From Polyangia bacterium (GTDB lineage Bacteria > Myxococcota_A > Polyangia > Polyangiales > JAUICN01): a stretch of DNA of 32,428 nucleotides. A program made the position numbers and the translations under genes. Below, piece after piece: positions 1 through 7,744 of the stretch (its first letter is position 1; every line of letters begins with the position of its first letter). The DNA lies in NCBI GenBank assembly GCA_030427835.1, contig JAUICN010000020.1:1-32428 (forward strand), in the 5' to 3' direction. The notes beneath the pieces were generated by a model that saw nothing but the letters and a program-made list of their open reading frames with translations, was not told the DNA's origin and ran no database searches.

Positions 1-688
1 CACGGAGCTCTTGGGTCTTGGGTCGGCTTCCTAGGGGAGTACGCAAGACCCGACGCATGCCAAGCACAGAGCCGGTGAGTGGTTCACTTCGCTCGTCCAT
101 GCGTTGACGTACGGCAGTGACTACGTTCTGCAGCGGCATGTGCCTGAGCATGGGGGGCACGGTGAGGGAGAGAGTGGGGGGAGTCACGCCTGCACGGCGA
201 CGAAAGTAGACCTTAGGTCGGGGGATACGTGTGGCGATGTCGGTGCCGAGTTGTTCGGGCAGGGTGAGAAGGCCTTCCCACTGGGAGGGGCGTTTTACGA
301 GGCGTGCGGTGACGGGGTTGAGGGCGATGTAGGCGAGCTTGTCGAGTACGGCCTCGGGAGACTCCAGGGTGACCATGTTGTAGGAGCCTGGGGCAAAGAG
401 ACCACCCTCGACGCCCCGGAACTCCCCTATGGCCCTGGACATTTCCCGATTGACCCAGTGCATGAAGCGGGGGAGCTGGCCGAGCATGTCGGTGAGGAGG
501 ATATGGTAGTGGTTGCTCATGAAGACGATGGCGTGGAATTCGACTCCAAACATGGCGGCGCCCCGGGCGAGCACATATTTGAGGATATCGTTGACCATGG
601 GGCTCGGGATGAGGAAGAAGCGGCGTTGTAGGCACCGTCGGGTGACCATGACGGTTTTCCCGGGGAGGATTTGACGGGGCTGACTCAT
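1..688 (-). CDS. REP-associated tyrosine transposase (RAYT, IS200-like Y1), 3' end beyond the window
   Basis: The reading frame opens with ATG at 686-688, just after a strong AAGGGGG ribosome binding site, and runs without a stop through base 1, giving 229 codons of a gene that continues off the left edge. Around residues 52-65 lies the HUH signature (FHAIVFMSNHYHILL, histidines 60 and 62). Around residues 119-130 comes YIALNPVTARLV, which fits the catalytic-tyrosine region of the Y1 family (Tyr120). In this family the metal-bound HUH histidines and the tyrosine nick single-stranded DNA at hairpins, and RAYTs are thought to have spread REP palindromes. It appears as a single gene without insertion-sequence ends, as usual for RAYTs, and the DNA directly upstream is full of short palindromes. 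Family assignment is firm; present activity is not shown. Confidence 0.85.
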   Translation of the reverse strand, partial: MSQPRQILPGKTVMVTRRCLQRRFFLIPSPMVNDILKYVLARGAAMFGVEFHAIVFMSNHYHILLTDMLGQLPRFMHWVNREMSRAIGEFRGVEGGLFAPGSYNMVTLESPEAVLDKLAYIALNPVTARLVKRPSQWEGLLTLPEQLGTDIATRIPRPKVYFRRRAGVTPPTLSLTVPPMLRHMPLQNVVTAVRQRMDERSEPLTGSVLGMRRVLRTPLGSRPKTQELR

Positions 689-729
689 GCCCCCTTATCG
701 GACAGACACTGTCGCCAGTTGCGTCAATT

Positions 730-856
730 CGAACGTCAGCGTCGTTTTATGACGCGTCTGGCCCATCGGAAGGCCTGAAAACGACCCAGGTTCGTTTCAT
801 CAGAGGTCTCTTTTGCGCAAGAAGTGGATGGTTTTTGCGCGTACCTGGGTTGTTTT
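730..856. repeat. REP/BIME-like cluster of alternating inverted repeats
   Basis: Three related units lie in alternating orientation between the RAYT and der. The unit at 730-748 reads CGAAC, a variable core, then GTCGTTTT. The unit at 778-794 reads AAAACGACCCAGGTTCG, the inverse. The unit at 840-856 reads CGTACCTGGGTTGTTTT, forward again. The 778-794 and 840-856 arms match at 15 of 17 positions, and one of the two differences is a G-U wobble as RNA. An inner stem (GCGCAA 815-820 with TTGCGC 835-840) and small hairpins (GACAG/CTGTC at 701-713, GCGTC/GACGC at 739-755) add structure. A copy identical to the reverse complement of 778-794 lies at 7896-7912. Position beside a RAYT makes REP-type repeats the natural reading; it could also act as a 3' structure for der. 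Confidence 0.6.
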
Positions 857-878
857 GGGGGCTAAAAGTGAGAACGAT

Positions 879-2246
879 CTAGGGGGTTGGCTTTTTCCCC
901 TTGGCTTTGAATACGAGGCGGATGGGGGAGCCCTCAAAGCCGAAGCGTTCGCGGATTTGGTTTTCCACGTAGCGGCGGTAGCTGAAGTGCACATCGTCAG
1001 GGCGATTGGATACGATCACAAACGTGGGTGGGCGTACCCGTGCCTGGGTAATGTAGTAGAGGCGCACGACTCGCTTGTTCATGGTGGGGGGGGGGTGGTT
1101 TTCCAGCACCTCCGCGAAAAAGCGATTCAGTTCACCGGTACCCACCCGTTTGTCGTGGTTGGCAATACTCGCTAGCGCGGCTTCCATCAGCGCGTCCACA
1201 CCCTTGCCCTGTTTTACGCTCAAGGGAAGGATGGGTGCCCAGGGGGTGAACTTCATCAGCTCCCGGATCTTCTCTTCGCATTCCTTGCGTTGGGCGCCCG
1301 TCACCAAGTCCACCTTGTTGAGGCCGATGACCAGTGCGCGGCCCCTGTCCTTCACAAGGCCTGCGATCTTTGCATCCTGCTCGGAAGGTTCCCTGTCCGC
1401 GTCGATCATCAAGATTGCGCCGTGGCTCCGCTCCACAGAACGCACCGATTGAATCACACCAATGGCCTCGGTACCGTGCTTCACCCGCGCTTGCCGCCGC
1501 ATGCCTGCAGTATCGGTGACCACAAGGGGTTGGTCACCCACCTGCACCACCGAATCGATGGAGTCCACGGTGGTGCCAGGCACTTCGTGCACGACCTGCC
1601 GTTCCTCGCCCACCAGCACGTTCAAGAGTGAAGACTTCCCAGCGTTGGGCCGACCCACCACAGCCACGCGGGGGGTGCGTTCCTCTTCCTCGCCCACCTC
1701 TGAAACGGGTGGGAACTGGGCCACCATGGCCTCCTCCAGTGCCCCGGAACCATGGCCATGGAGCGCAGACACAAACAGCAGGTTGTCTAACCCTAGGCTG
1801 TAGTGGGAATGCCCCGCCTGAATCGAACGTTCCGAGTCGGCCCGGTTCGCGATGTACAACACGGAGCATTTCACCCGGCGCAACGCGGCCACGGCGTCTT
1901 CGTCCGAACTCGTAGGTTCGGTTTGAGCGTCCAGCACGCACAGGATCACATCCGCCTCTTCCACCGCGATGGTAACCTGACGAGCAATGGATTCGGTCAG
2001 CGCATCGGAGGACGCCAAGTCCAATCCACCCGTGTCCACCAAAAGGTAGTCGCGGCCAAGGGCATGGGCCATGGCGTAGTGCCGGTCTCTCGTAACTCCA
2101 GGTTCATCCCGCACCACCGCAAGTCGACGACCCACCAGGCGGTTGAACAGGGTGGACTTCCCCACGTTGGGTCGCCCCACCACGGCCACCACCGGAAGTT
2201 GCACACCTCCGCCTTCGGTCGTGCGCGAGGGAACGTGATGTTTCAC
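879..2246 (-). CDS. der: Ribosome-assembly GTPase Der (EngA)
   Basis: Der is the tandem GTPase needed for 50S ribosomal subunit maturation. Two G domains are visible. The first has GRPNVGKS at residues 24-31 and DTGG at 71-74. The second has GRPNAGKS at 198-205, DTAG at 245-248 and NKVD at 310-313. They are followed by the C-terminal KH-like domain (about 365-445) and a basic tail. Length (455) is normal for the family. The first domain carries NRAD (134-137) where NKxD is usual. The GTG start overlaps the era stop as GTGA, suggesting translational coupling. A later GTG at 2204 would begin directly before the conserved VAVVGRPN strand and is an alternative start. Confidence 0.96.
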   Translation of the reverse strand: MKHHVPSRTTEGGGVQLPVVAVVGRPNVGKSTLFNRLVGRRLAVVRDEPGVTRDRHYAMAHALGRDYLLVDTGGLDLASSDALTESIARQVTIAVEEADVILCVLDAQTEPTSSDEDAVAALRRVKCSVLYIANRADSERSIQAGHSHYSLGLDNLLFVSALHGHGSGALEEAMVAQFPPVSEVGEEEERTPRVAVVGRPNAGKSSLLNVLVGEERQVVHEVPGTTVDSIDSVVQVGDQPLVVTDTAGMRRQARVKHGTEAIGVIQSVRSVERSHGAILMIDADREPSEQDAKIAGLVKDRGRALVIGLNKVDLVTGAQRKECEEKIRELMKFTPWAPILPLSVKQGKGVDALMEAALASIANHDKRVGTGELNRFFAEVLENHPPPTMNKRVVRLYYITQARVRPPTFVIVSNRPDDVHFSYRRYVENQIRERFGFEGSPIRLVFKAKGKKPTP

Positions 2247-3349
2247 GGTTGCACCGCCGTTTCACTCCCCAGGAGTTCGCGCACACGGCGGGGGTCCCGT
2301 GTCCACCCTTCCACCACCTTCACCCAAACCTCCAGGTGAACCTTCTTGCCAAGCATGGTCTCCATCGCCTTTCGGGCTTCCGTGCCGATGGCCTTGAGCT
2401 GAAGCCCGCCCTTGCCGATAAGAATCCCCTTGTGAGAAGCCTTTTCCACCACGATGGAGGCCTGAATGCGAGTGAGTCTGTCCTGTTCCTCATAGTGGTC
2501 CAGGTACACCGCGACCCCGTAGGGGATCTCGGCACGAATCTGCCGCATCACCGAACCCCGAAGGTGTTCGCACACGAAAAAGCGTTCCGACCGATTCGTC
2601 CACATCTCGGGGTCGTAGGGCATGCCTTCGGGAAGGCATTTGCGCACCTCCTTCACGAGTGAATCCAACTGGGTTCCCTTGAGCGCACTCACGGGTACCA
2701 CAGCACGAACACCCTCATAGGCCTGCCACGCCGACATCCGCGGCAACAGGTAGTCCTTGATGCCCAGTTCATCCACCTTGTTGATGGCCACCACGATGGG
2801 CTTGGCCGCGGTCGACGAATCCCCATTGCTGGAAGTCAACTGCCGCAGTATCCGAGCCGCGCGGCTTTCGCGTACATGGTAGGCCGGGTCGGTCTCGGGG
2901 CTGCTTTTCCCAATGGTATCTCCATCCTCCGGGCCGTCGCCTGCTTCACTGGATTGCAGGGCCTCCGGGCTGGGTTTTGGCCGCCGTGGATCGGAACGCT
3001 GAATCTTAAACCCTCGGTCGGTGCAATCATCCATCAACAGAATGCAATCCGCATTTTCCATGGCGTGGCTCGCTTCCTGCACCAGTTGTTGGTGCAGGGC
3101 GGTCTTGGGCCGTGCCACCCCTGGGGTGTCCATCCAGGCAATCTGGGTGGGTGGGTCCTCGATCTGTTGCACACCCAGAATATGCATCCGTGTGGTACCG
3201 GGGCGCGGGGTCGTCACCGAAAGGGATTGCCCAAGCAGCCGGTTCATCAATGTGGATTTCCCCACATTGGGTGCCCCCAGGATCACACAGCTCCCCCCCC
3301 GAGGAGCGTCCGTGGACTCAGGGGCTGTTTCTTGAGGAAGGCGGTTCAT
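2243..3349 (-). CDS. era: GTPase Era, with an acidic insertion in the G domain
   Basis: Era binds the 3' end of 16S rRNA and couples 30S subunit maturation to GTP state. The protein shows GAPNVGKS (25-32), DTPG (74-77), NKVD (190-193) and a C-terminal KH domain with GKGGLQLKAIG near residues 310-320. At 368 residues it is longer than the usual roughly 300. The excess is a low-complexity, Ser/Glu/Asp/Pro-rich insertion at about residues 112-180, between the DTPG and NKVD motifs. Start is ATG at 3347-3349. It is the first gene of an era-der unit, divergent from the esterase lipoprotein gene that starts 23 bases away. Confidence 0.95.
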   Translation of the reverse strand: MNRLPQETAPESTDAPRGGSCVILGAPNVGKSTLMNRLLGQSLSVTTPRPGTTRMHILGVQQIEDPPTQIAWMDTPGVARPKTALHQQLVQEASHAMENADCILLMDDCTDRGFKIQRSDPRRPKPSPEALQSSEAGDGPEDGDTIGKSSPETDPAYHVRESRAARILRQLTSSNGDSSTAAKPIVVAINKVDELGIKDYLLPRMSAWQAYEGVRAVVPVSALKGTQLDSLVKEVRKCLPEGMPYDPEMWTNRSERFFVCEHLRGSVMRQIRAEIPYGVAVYLDHYEEQDRLTRIQASIVVEKASHKGILIGKGGLQLKAIGTEARKAMETMLGKKVHLEVWVKVVEGWTRDPRRVRELLGSETAVQP

Positions 3350-3372
3350 GAACCGGCTAGTATGACTGGCCT

Positions 3373-4539
3373 ATGGGAACTTCCAAGTGGGCGCTACTCT
3401 GCGCAGGGTTTTGGGTGACAACCGCCTGTGGGAGCACCAAACCACCTTCAAAACCTGCGGAAACTACCCCTCCGCCCGCGCCCAAGGCGAGTACCGCGTC
3501 TCCAGCCCAGTCTGCCCAAGAGCAGCAAGAACCCCCCCCTGCCCAACCACCGGCACCGTCGCAAGCCCCTGCCACACCCCAGGCCAACCCCCCTTTCGAT
3601 TGGGCCCGTTGGGCCCGTTCGAGCGATCTACCCATACCCACGCCACCTGTTGCAGTGCAGTGTGAAGGGCTTGATACGTCTGCCCGCCCCGTGTCCTGGC
3701 GGCCCAACAATGGGTTTGCCGTGCGCGATGGTGAGGAGCTCATGCTCGATCTAGCTGCACCAAAACATCAAGAGCCCAAGGCCTGGGTTCTTCTTCTGCA
3801 CGGCGGGGGCTGGCGCGCAGGTGAACGCGCCCACCTCCATCGCGAGGCGGTGACCCTAGCGAGCATGGGCTACGCCGCGGCCACGGCAGACTATCGGCTT
3901 GCGCCCGACCACCCCTACCCCGCGGCCCTAGAAGACACCCACTGTGCCACGCTGCTGATGCGAGATTTGCGATTCAGCATCGACCACAACATGTCCAGCC
4001 CACTGGTGCTGATTGGGTTTTCTGCGGGAGCTCACCTTGCAGCGATGGTAGCTGCGACGGACTACAGGGGGAACGTCCTTTGTGGACGCCGTTCGGGGCC
4101 AGACTCCCCAGATACTGGTACCCACGTACCGTCCGGTTGGGAGGTATCGGGCTGGGTAGGCTACTACGGCCCCTACGTTCTTTCCCCCATCACCCGTTGG
4201 CACCGTGCCAATCAACGCATGATTTCCAAGTTCCTTGGCGGCACCACGGCCGACCTTGAATCCCTTGAAGGCCTGGCCCAGCAAGCCACCCCCACGTTCC
4301 ACGTGCGTACCGAGCCCACTGTTGGCAGGGCGCTTCTTGTCCATGGAAGCAAGGACGTCTCCGTTCCACCCGCCGAAAGCCACGCCATGGCAAAAGCCAT
4401 CCGAGAAAAGGGTGGCATCGCCAACGTGCTGGAGCTCCCCGAACTCCCCCACGGGTTTCGCCTCTTTTCACCTCTTCCGGGGGCTTCCGTGGGCGCCTGT
4501 GAAACCCTCAAATTCATTCAATCCCTCGCCACCCCATAG
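3373..4539 (+). CDS. Alpha/beta-hydrolase lipoprotein, HSL/BD-FAE-like esterase
   Basis: A short hydrophobic signal ends in TTAC (Cys19), an acceptable but not ideal lipobox. A Pro/Ala/Thr-rich linker follows to about residue 90. The hydrolase domain (about 105-388) has the oxyanion motif HGGGW (143-147), the Y-R-L-A-P element of hormone-sensitive-lipase-like enzymes (174-178), the nucleophile elbow GFSAG (Ser217), a likely acid Asp328 in HGSKD, and His360 in LPHGF. These together support a carboxylester hydrolase active outside the cytoplasm, anchored to a membrane by lipid. The substrate cannot be told from sequence. No strong Shine-Dalgarno precedes the ATG. The small membrane-protein gene follows after 22 bases, so the two are probably co-transcribed. 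Confidence 0.85.
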   Translation: MGTSKWALLCAGFWVTTACGSTKPPSKPAETTPPPAPKASTASPAQSAQEQQEPPPAQPPAPSQAPATPQANPPFDWARWARSSDLPIPTPPVAVQCEGLDTSARPVSWRPNNGFAVRDGEELMLDLAAPKHQEPKAWVLLLHGGGWRAGERAHLHREAVTLASMGYAAATADYRLAPDHPYPAALEDTHCATLLMRDLRFSIDHNMSSPLVLIGFSAGAHLAAMVAATDYRGNVLCGRRSGPDSPDTGTHVPSGWEVSGWVGYYGPYVLSPITRWHRANQRMISKFLGGTTADLESLEGLAQQATPTFHVRTEPTVGRALLVHGSKDVSVPPAESHAMAKAIREKGGIANVLELPELPHGFRLFSPLPGASVGACETLKFIQSLATP

Positions 4540-4561
4540 TTTCCCAGGCTAGAACACCCCC

Positions 4562-5104
4562 ATGGAACCCGCCTCCCTCGCACTGGCCATCGGCGCCGTC
4601 ATCTTCGGTGTGCTGAGCATCGTGAATCTCATGACTCCGTACCTGGGTATGATCTTCGGTCTGCTCGCTCCGGTCTGCGCGCTAGTCGGCGGTGTGCTCG
4701 GCTTGCTCGCCTGGTCCAAGGCCGACGACGAAGACCGACCCACCATGCCTTCCATCGCAGGCATGTCCATCAACGCGGTCCTGCTGATCCCTGCCATCGC
4801 CGTGGGCCTCTTTGGCGGTACCTGCAATGCCGCCATTACCATGGCCTCAAGCAAGGGCGTCCACGTGCAGGATATCCAAGAATCCATAGAAGAAGCGAAA
4901 GCCAAGCAAGCCGAAGAAACCGAAACCCCATCTGCTGACGAACCTCCCGCAGACGAATCATCCACAGATGAGGCGCAAACTGGAGAAGAAAAACAGGGCA
5001 AGCCAGAGCCCAAAGACAACTTTGATGACCTGGACGAAGACGAACTTGCCATCGACGACAACATCAAACTCCCACCCCCACCGCTGCCCGCCCAGGGCCG
5101 CTAA
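4562..5104 (+). CDS. Small membrane protein with acidic cytoplasmic-type tail
   Basis: This 180-residue protein has no function I recognise. It starts with two Gly/Ala/Leu-rich hydrophobic segments (about 5-25 and 30-50), a charged loop (ADDEDRP) and a third hydrophobic segment (about 65-88). The arrangement recalls the DUF4190-type small membrane proteins, but that is only a resemblance. From about residue 95 it becomes a strongly acidic, Glu/Asp/Pro/Ser-rich low-complexity tail ending in a proline run (PPPPLPAQGR). No clear ribosome binding site precedes the ATG. It follows the esterase lipoprotein gene by 22 bases and ends 20 bases before the convergent binding-protein gene. Confidence 0.7.
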   Translation: MEPASLALAIGAVIFGVLSIVNLMTPYLGMIFGLLAPVCALVGGVLGLLAWSKADDEDRPTMPSIAGMSINAVLLIPAIAVGLFGGTCNAAITMASSKGVHVQDIQESIEEAKAKQAEETETPSADEPPADESSTDEAQTGEEKQGKPEPKDNFDDLDEDELAIDDNIKLPPPPLPAQGR

Positions 5105-5112
5105 ACAACCGT

Positions 5113-5147
5113 ATGTGGGGCAGGCTAGGGCTTGGCGGTCCCCACAT
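5113..5147. terminator. Stem-loop between convergent genes, possible bidirectional terminator
   Basis: ATGTGGGG (5113-5120) and CCCCACAT (5140-5147) form a perfect 8-bp stem with a 19-base loop, where the plus-strand membrane-protein gene meets the minus-strand binding-protein gene; it overlaps the last codons of the latter. Only three T residues follow on the plus strand, so it is not a classical intrinsic terminator. Confidence 0.35.
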
Positions 5148-6309
5148 TTGCCAGGATGGAATGGTTGGGTTCCAGGTCGGCTAGTTCTAGGGCATTGGGC
5201 GCCACCAACCCCCGGAGGTCAGGCAAACTACCGATGTGAGACGTGGCGAGCATGCGATCCGCCGGGGCTTGCAATGCTTCCAGAGAAAACGCGAGTCGTG
5301 AGCGCAGCTTCGGCAGGTACAACGCGATCTGTTCAGCGTACACAGATTCAGAGAGGTGTGTGGTACCGGGGATCAGGTCAATGTTTCCAAGGCGGTGAGC
5401 CTCCGTCAGCACGACGTGAGCGTGCCTCTGTGCGAGCGCGGTGAGCTGGCCTTCCGCTGCGGCCCGCGTGTAGGCCTCTGACAGAGTGGCCAGCGTAGCA
5501 TCCATGGCCCTTGAAAAACGAGCCACCTCCTCAGGCATCACATGGGGGCCGTGCACGAGAAGGTAGGCATCTGTCGGGAATCCGAACGGGGAGCTTTCGG
5601 TGCTGTAGTGTCGAACCGGGTACCCCTGGGCAGGCAACACCACGGCGCCAGTGGTGCGAAACATCCAAACCCCATCGCAGGATCCATCCAGCAGGGAGGT
5701 GTGGCTAAACCCGGTGGACACGATGTTTCCAAAGGTGACGTTTTCAAGAGATGCCCAAACGTTGAGCACATCCCTTGAAATATGACCCAGGTTCATTCCC
5801 ATGGTTTTTCCGTTCAAGTCCTGGATCGAGCGAACAGGGGATTGTTCAGTGACTCCGAAGCCCACGAAGTTGGCATTGGAATAGAGCAAACCAAACGCCG
5901 TTACAGAGGTCCTCTGGTTTGCCGCTCGGCTTACCAACATCTCGGGTCCTCCCAATACCGCAATGTCGGCACGTCCGGATTCCACATCGTCCAATGGGTT
6001 TCCCTCTCCGTAGAGCATTTCCACCGACAGTTGTTCCTGGGCAAAGTCTGCCAAATACAATGGAAGTGAAGCTCCGTCTGCATCCGATATGGGCGACCGC
6101 ACGACAAGTGTTCCGTACCCCTTAGAGAAACCGTCCGAAGGTGCTCCCGTTTCCGCGGTGCAGCCTGCCACTCCCAGCAGTGCCGCTCCCAGCAGTGCCG
6201 CTCCCAGCAGTGCCACCCCCAACAGTGCCACCCCCAACAGTACGATTCCCAGTGTTCCTGTGGTGACAGCGATACCCATTCTAGCTGCTTTCAAATTGTG
6301 CCGTTCCAT
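5125..6309 (-). CDS. NMT1/SsuA-like substrate-binding lipoprotein (orphan)
   Basis: The mature part resembles periplasmic binding proteins of the NMT1/SsuA/THI5 and TAXI type. It has an early beta strand followed by a region like PLYLADFA, then GRADIAVLGGPE (a ligand-lobe strand) and IQDLNGKTMGMNLG, the equivalent of the common D-L-K-G-K-x-I-G motif. The signal peptide ends in LGVAGC, a good lipobox. Its hydrophobic core is built from five near-identical LLGxA units encoded by a 15-bp tandem repeat. ATG 6309 is chosen because GAGGAG (6315-6320) sits 5 bases before it; the ATG at 6312 is only 2 bases away, and an in-frame start at 6372 has no such site. No permease or ATPase gene is adjacent, so ligand and role are unknown. 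Confidence 0.75.
   Translation of the reverse strand: MERHNLKAARMGIAVTTGTLGIVLLGVALLGVALLGAALLGAALLGVAGCTAETGAPSDGFSKGYGTLVVRSPISDADGASLPLYLADFAQEQLSVEMLYGEGNPLDDVESGRADIAVLGGPEMLVSRAANQRTSVTAFGLLYSNANFVGFGVTEQSPVRSIQDLNGKTMGMNLGHISRDVLNVWASLENVTFGNIVSTGFSHTSLLDGSCDGVWMFRTTGAVVLPAQGYPVRHYSTESSPFGFPTDAYLLVHGPHVMPEEVARFSRAMDATLATLSEAYTRAAAEGQLTALAQRHAHVVLTEAHRLGNIDLIPGTTHLSESVYAEQIALYLPKLRSRLAFSLEALQAPADRMLATSHIGSLPDLRGLVAPNALELADLEPNHSILANVGTAKP
6170..6259. repeat. 15-bp in-frame tandem repeat in a signal peptide
   Basis: Units begin at 6170, 6185, 6200, 6215 and 6230, with a degenerate sixth at 6245. The second and third are identical (GCTCCCAGCAGTGCC); the others differ by a few bases. Each unit encodes five residues (Leu-Leu-Gly-x-Ala) on the minus strand, so a gain or loss of units keeps the frame and changes only the length of the signal-peptide core. 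Confidence 0.9.
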
Positions 6310-6451
6310 CATTTCTCCTCGTGTCGTGTCATGGAGCCTCCCACCAGGCACCTTGCTTGGACATGTGTACACCCCATGTACTCCGTCATTTCACGGGATT
6401 TTTCTTTTCACCTGACGGGTTTACCCGGGAGCCCACATGATTGGGTAAGGT
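6310..6451. promoter_or_regulatory. Divergent promoter region between binding protein and ECF sigma gene
   Basis: This is the only non-coding space upstream of both divergent genes, so both promoters should lie here. A small inverted repeat (ACATG 6361-6365, CATGT 6375-6379), overlapping two GTAC copies (6367-6370, 6378-6381), is a possible operator. No convincing -35/-10 pair was found. Confidence 0.3.
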
Positions 6452-7009
6452 ATGGCCCTATCGCCCCAGAAGGTTCAGGACCCGGCCCAGAGGTTTCGGG
6501 ATCTATTCGACCGCAACGTTGCTTGGATGAGCCGTACACTGCAGCGGTTCGGCGTACATCGACGGGATTTGGAAGACGTAAGCCAGGAAGTGTTCCTACT
6601 GATTCACCGGAATCTTCCGACATTTGATGGCGCCTGCCACGAACGCGCGTGGATGACCGCGTTTGCAGCCCGCACAGCGGCCAACTACCGGCGCTTGGCA
6701 CGGCACCGCCGTCAAAAGTTCTCCGACGAACTGGAAGAACCTGCTCCGCTTGAAGCAAACACTGCCCTGCGGCCGGATGTGGAAATGGAAATGCGCCAGC
6801 GCCGTCGCCTGGTGCTCACCGCGCTACGCACACTGGACCTAAAAAAGCGCGTGGTGGTTTCCATGCATGAACTGGATGGGTTCTCCGCCTCAGAGATTTC
6901 CACCGCACTTCATATTCCCACCAACACCGTGTACTCCCGCCTCCGATCCGGAAAAGCGGAGTTTCGCCGAGCGCTCATGACCCTTACAAAACCAGGAGAC
7001 GTGGGATGA
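6452..7009 (+). CDS. ECF-type RNA polymerase sigma factor
   Basis: At 185 residues it has the two-domain layout of extracytoplasmic-function sigma factors. Region 2 (about 15-85) includes DLEDVSQEVFLLIHRN, the conserved core-binding and -10-recognition helix pair, and AWMTAFAARTAANYRR. Region 4 (about 113-175) includes the helix-turn-helix FSASEISTALHIPTNTVYSRL used for -35 recognition. A GGTAAGG element sits directly before the ATG at unusually short spacing. Its stop overlaps the next start as ATGA, so sigma factor and membrane partner are translationally coupled, the usual layout for a sigma factor and its regulator. It is divergent from the binding lipoprotein gene, which could be a target; this is only positional inference. 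Confidence 0.92.
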   Translation: MALSPQKVQDPAQRFRDLFDRNVAWMSRTLQRFGVHRRDLEDVSQEVFLLIHRNLPTFDGACHERAWMTAFAARTAANYRRLARHRRQKFSDELEEPAPLEANTALRPDVEMEMRQRRRLVLTALRTLDLKKRVVVSMHELDGFSASEISTALHIPTNTVYSRLRSGKAEFRRALMTLTKPGDVG

Positions 7010-7704
7010 CTCATCAAGACCTGAACTCCAATCGCGACCTGGAGACGTTGCTCGAAGCCGAACGGTTGGAGCCACCGATGCCAGCCTTTGCACCAAAACT
7101 ACGCCGTCGGGTGGAAGCCGCTGCGCTCGTGGGCGCAGCAAGCACCACCCTGCTCGACACGGTGCTTGAAACAGGGATCAAAAAGTCCTGGTGGAATCCA
7201 GTAGGTACGCCCCCGTGGCTCGCCCTGGGAATGGTTGCAAGTGTGGCGACAGGCGTGGGCATCGGCGCCAACCTTGCGGAGGATCCTCCACCCCAGGGGG
7301 TGCCCGTGGAAAACGTTCGGCTTCCCGTCCCGTCGACTAAGCATCTTCATGGGTTCGCGCCTGCCACATCCACGAACCTAGAAAAGCGTGGTTATGAAAC
7401 TCGCGGGATCCCCGGTAGCACCGATTCCAGTCAGGCCGTTCCTTTCAAAGTTCCGCACCCACGTGCTCCCTCAGCCGAGGCCCTGTTGCAGGCTGCCCAG
7501 CGATCCCTCGATCGCGGGGAACCCATGGCAGCCAGGCTGCTTTTGGCGCGATGTAAAATACTGTTCCCCCATCCTCCTGAGGGTTTTGCCAGCTCCATCA
7601 CCCAGCTAGACGCCCAGATCCAACAGGTCCTAGATGACCAGGCTCAGAAAGCCGCGGGCGCCACAACACCGCCTGCATTGATTTCCGCACCGGTTTCGCC
7701 GTAG
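7006..7704 (+). CDS. Single-pass membrane protein coupled to the ECF sigma factor, putative anti-sigma factor
   Basis: The 232-residue protein begins with an acidic soluble segment (about 1-60) and has one hydrophobic segment around residues 69-88 (PWLALGMVASVATGVGIGAN). The rest is Pro-rich, then a helical C-terminal region (about 160-215) with EALLQAAQRSLDRGEPMAARLLLARCK, resembling the helical repeat region in myxobacterial sigma-associated proteins. The topology and the ATGA overlap suggest an anti-sigma factor. However, no H-x3-C-x2-C zinc motif of the ZAS domain is present, so function rests on context. The 7705-7925 gap follows. Confidence 0.6.
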   Translation: MTHQDLNSNRDLETLLEAERLEPPMPAFAPKLRRRVEAAALVGAASTTLLDTVLETGIKKSWWNPVGTPPWLALGMVASVATGVGIGANLAEDPPPQGVPVENVRLPVPSTKHLHGFAPATSTNLEKRGYETRGIPGSTDSSQAVPFKVPHPRAPSAEALLQAAQRSLDRGEPMAARLLLARCKILFPHPPEGFASSITQLDAQIQQVLDDQAQKAAGATTPPALISAPVSP

Positions 7705-7744
7705 CCCGCACAGCAACTGCCCAACCACACCAAATCCCTGCGTC

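Noticed and set aside
104-631. Long plus-strand frame across the RAYT gene
   Set aside because: It is antisense to the RAYT, whose HUH and tyrosine motifs are clear on the minus strand; the plus product is Gly/Glu/His-rich with no domain.
6170-6259. CRISPR-like array
   Set aside because: The units are contiguous 15-bp coding repeats with no spacers.
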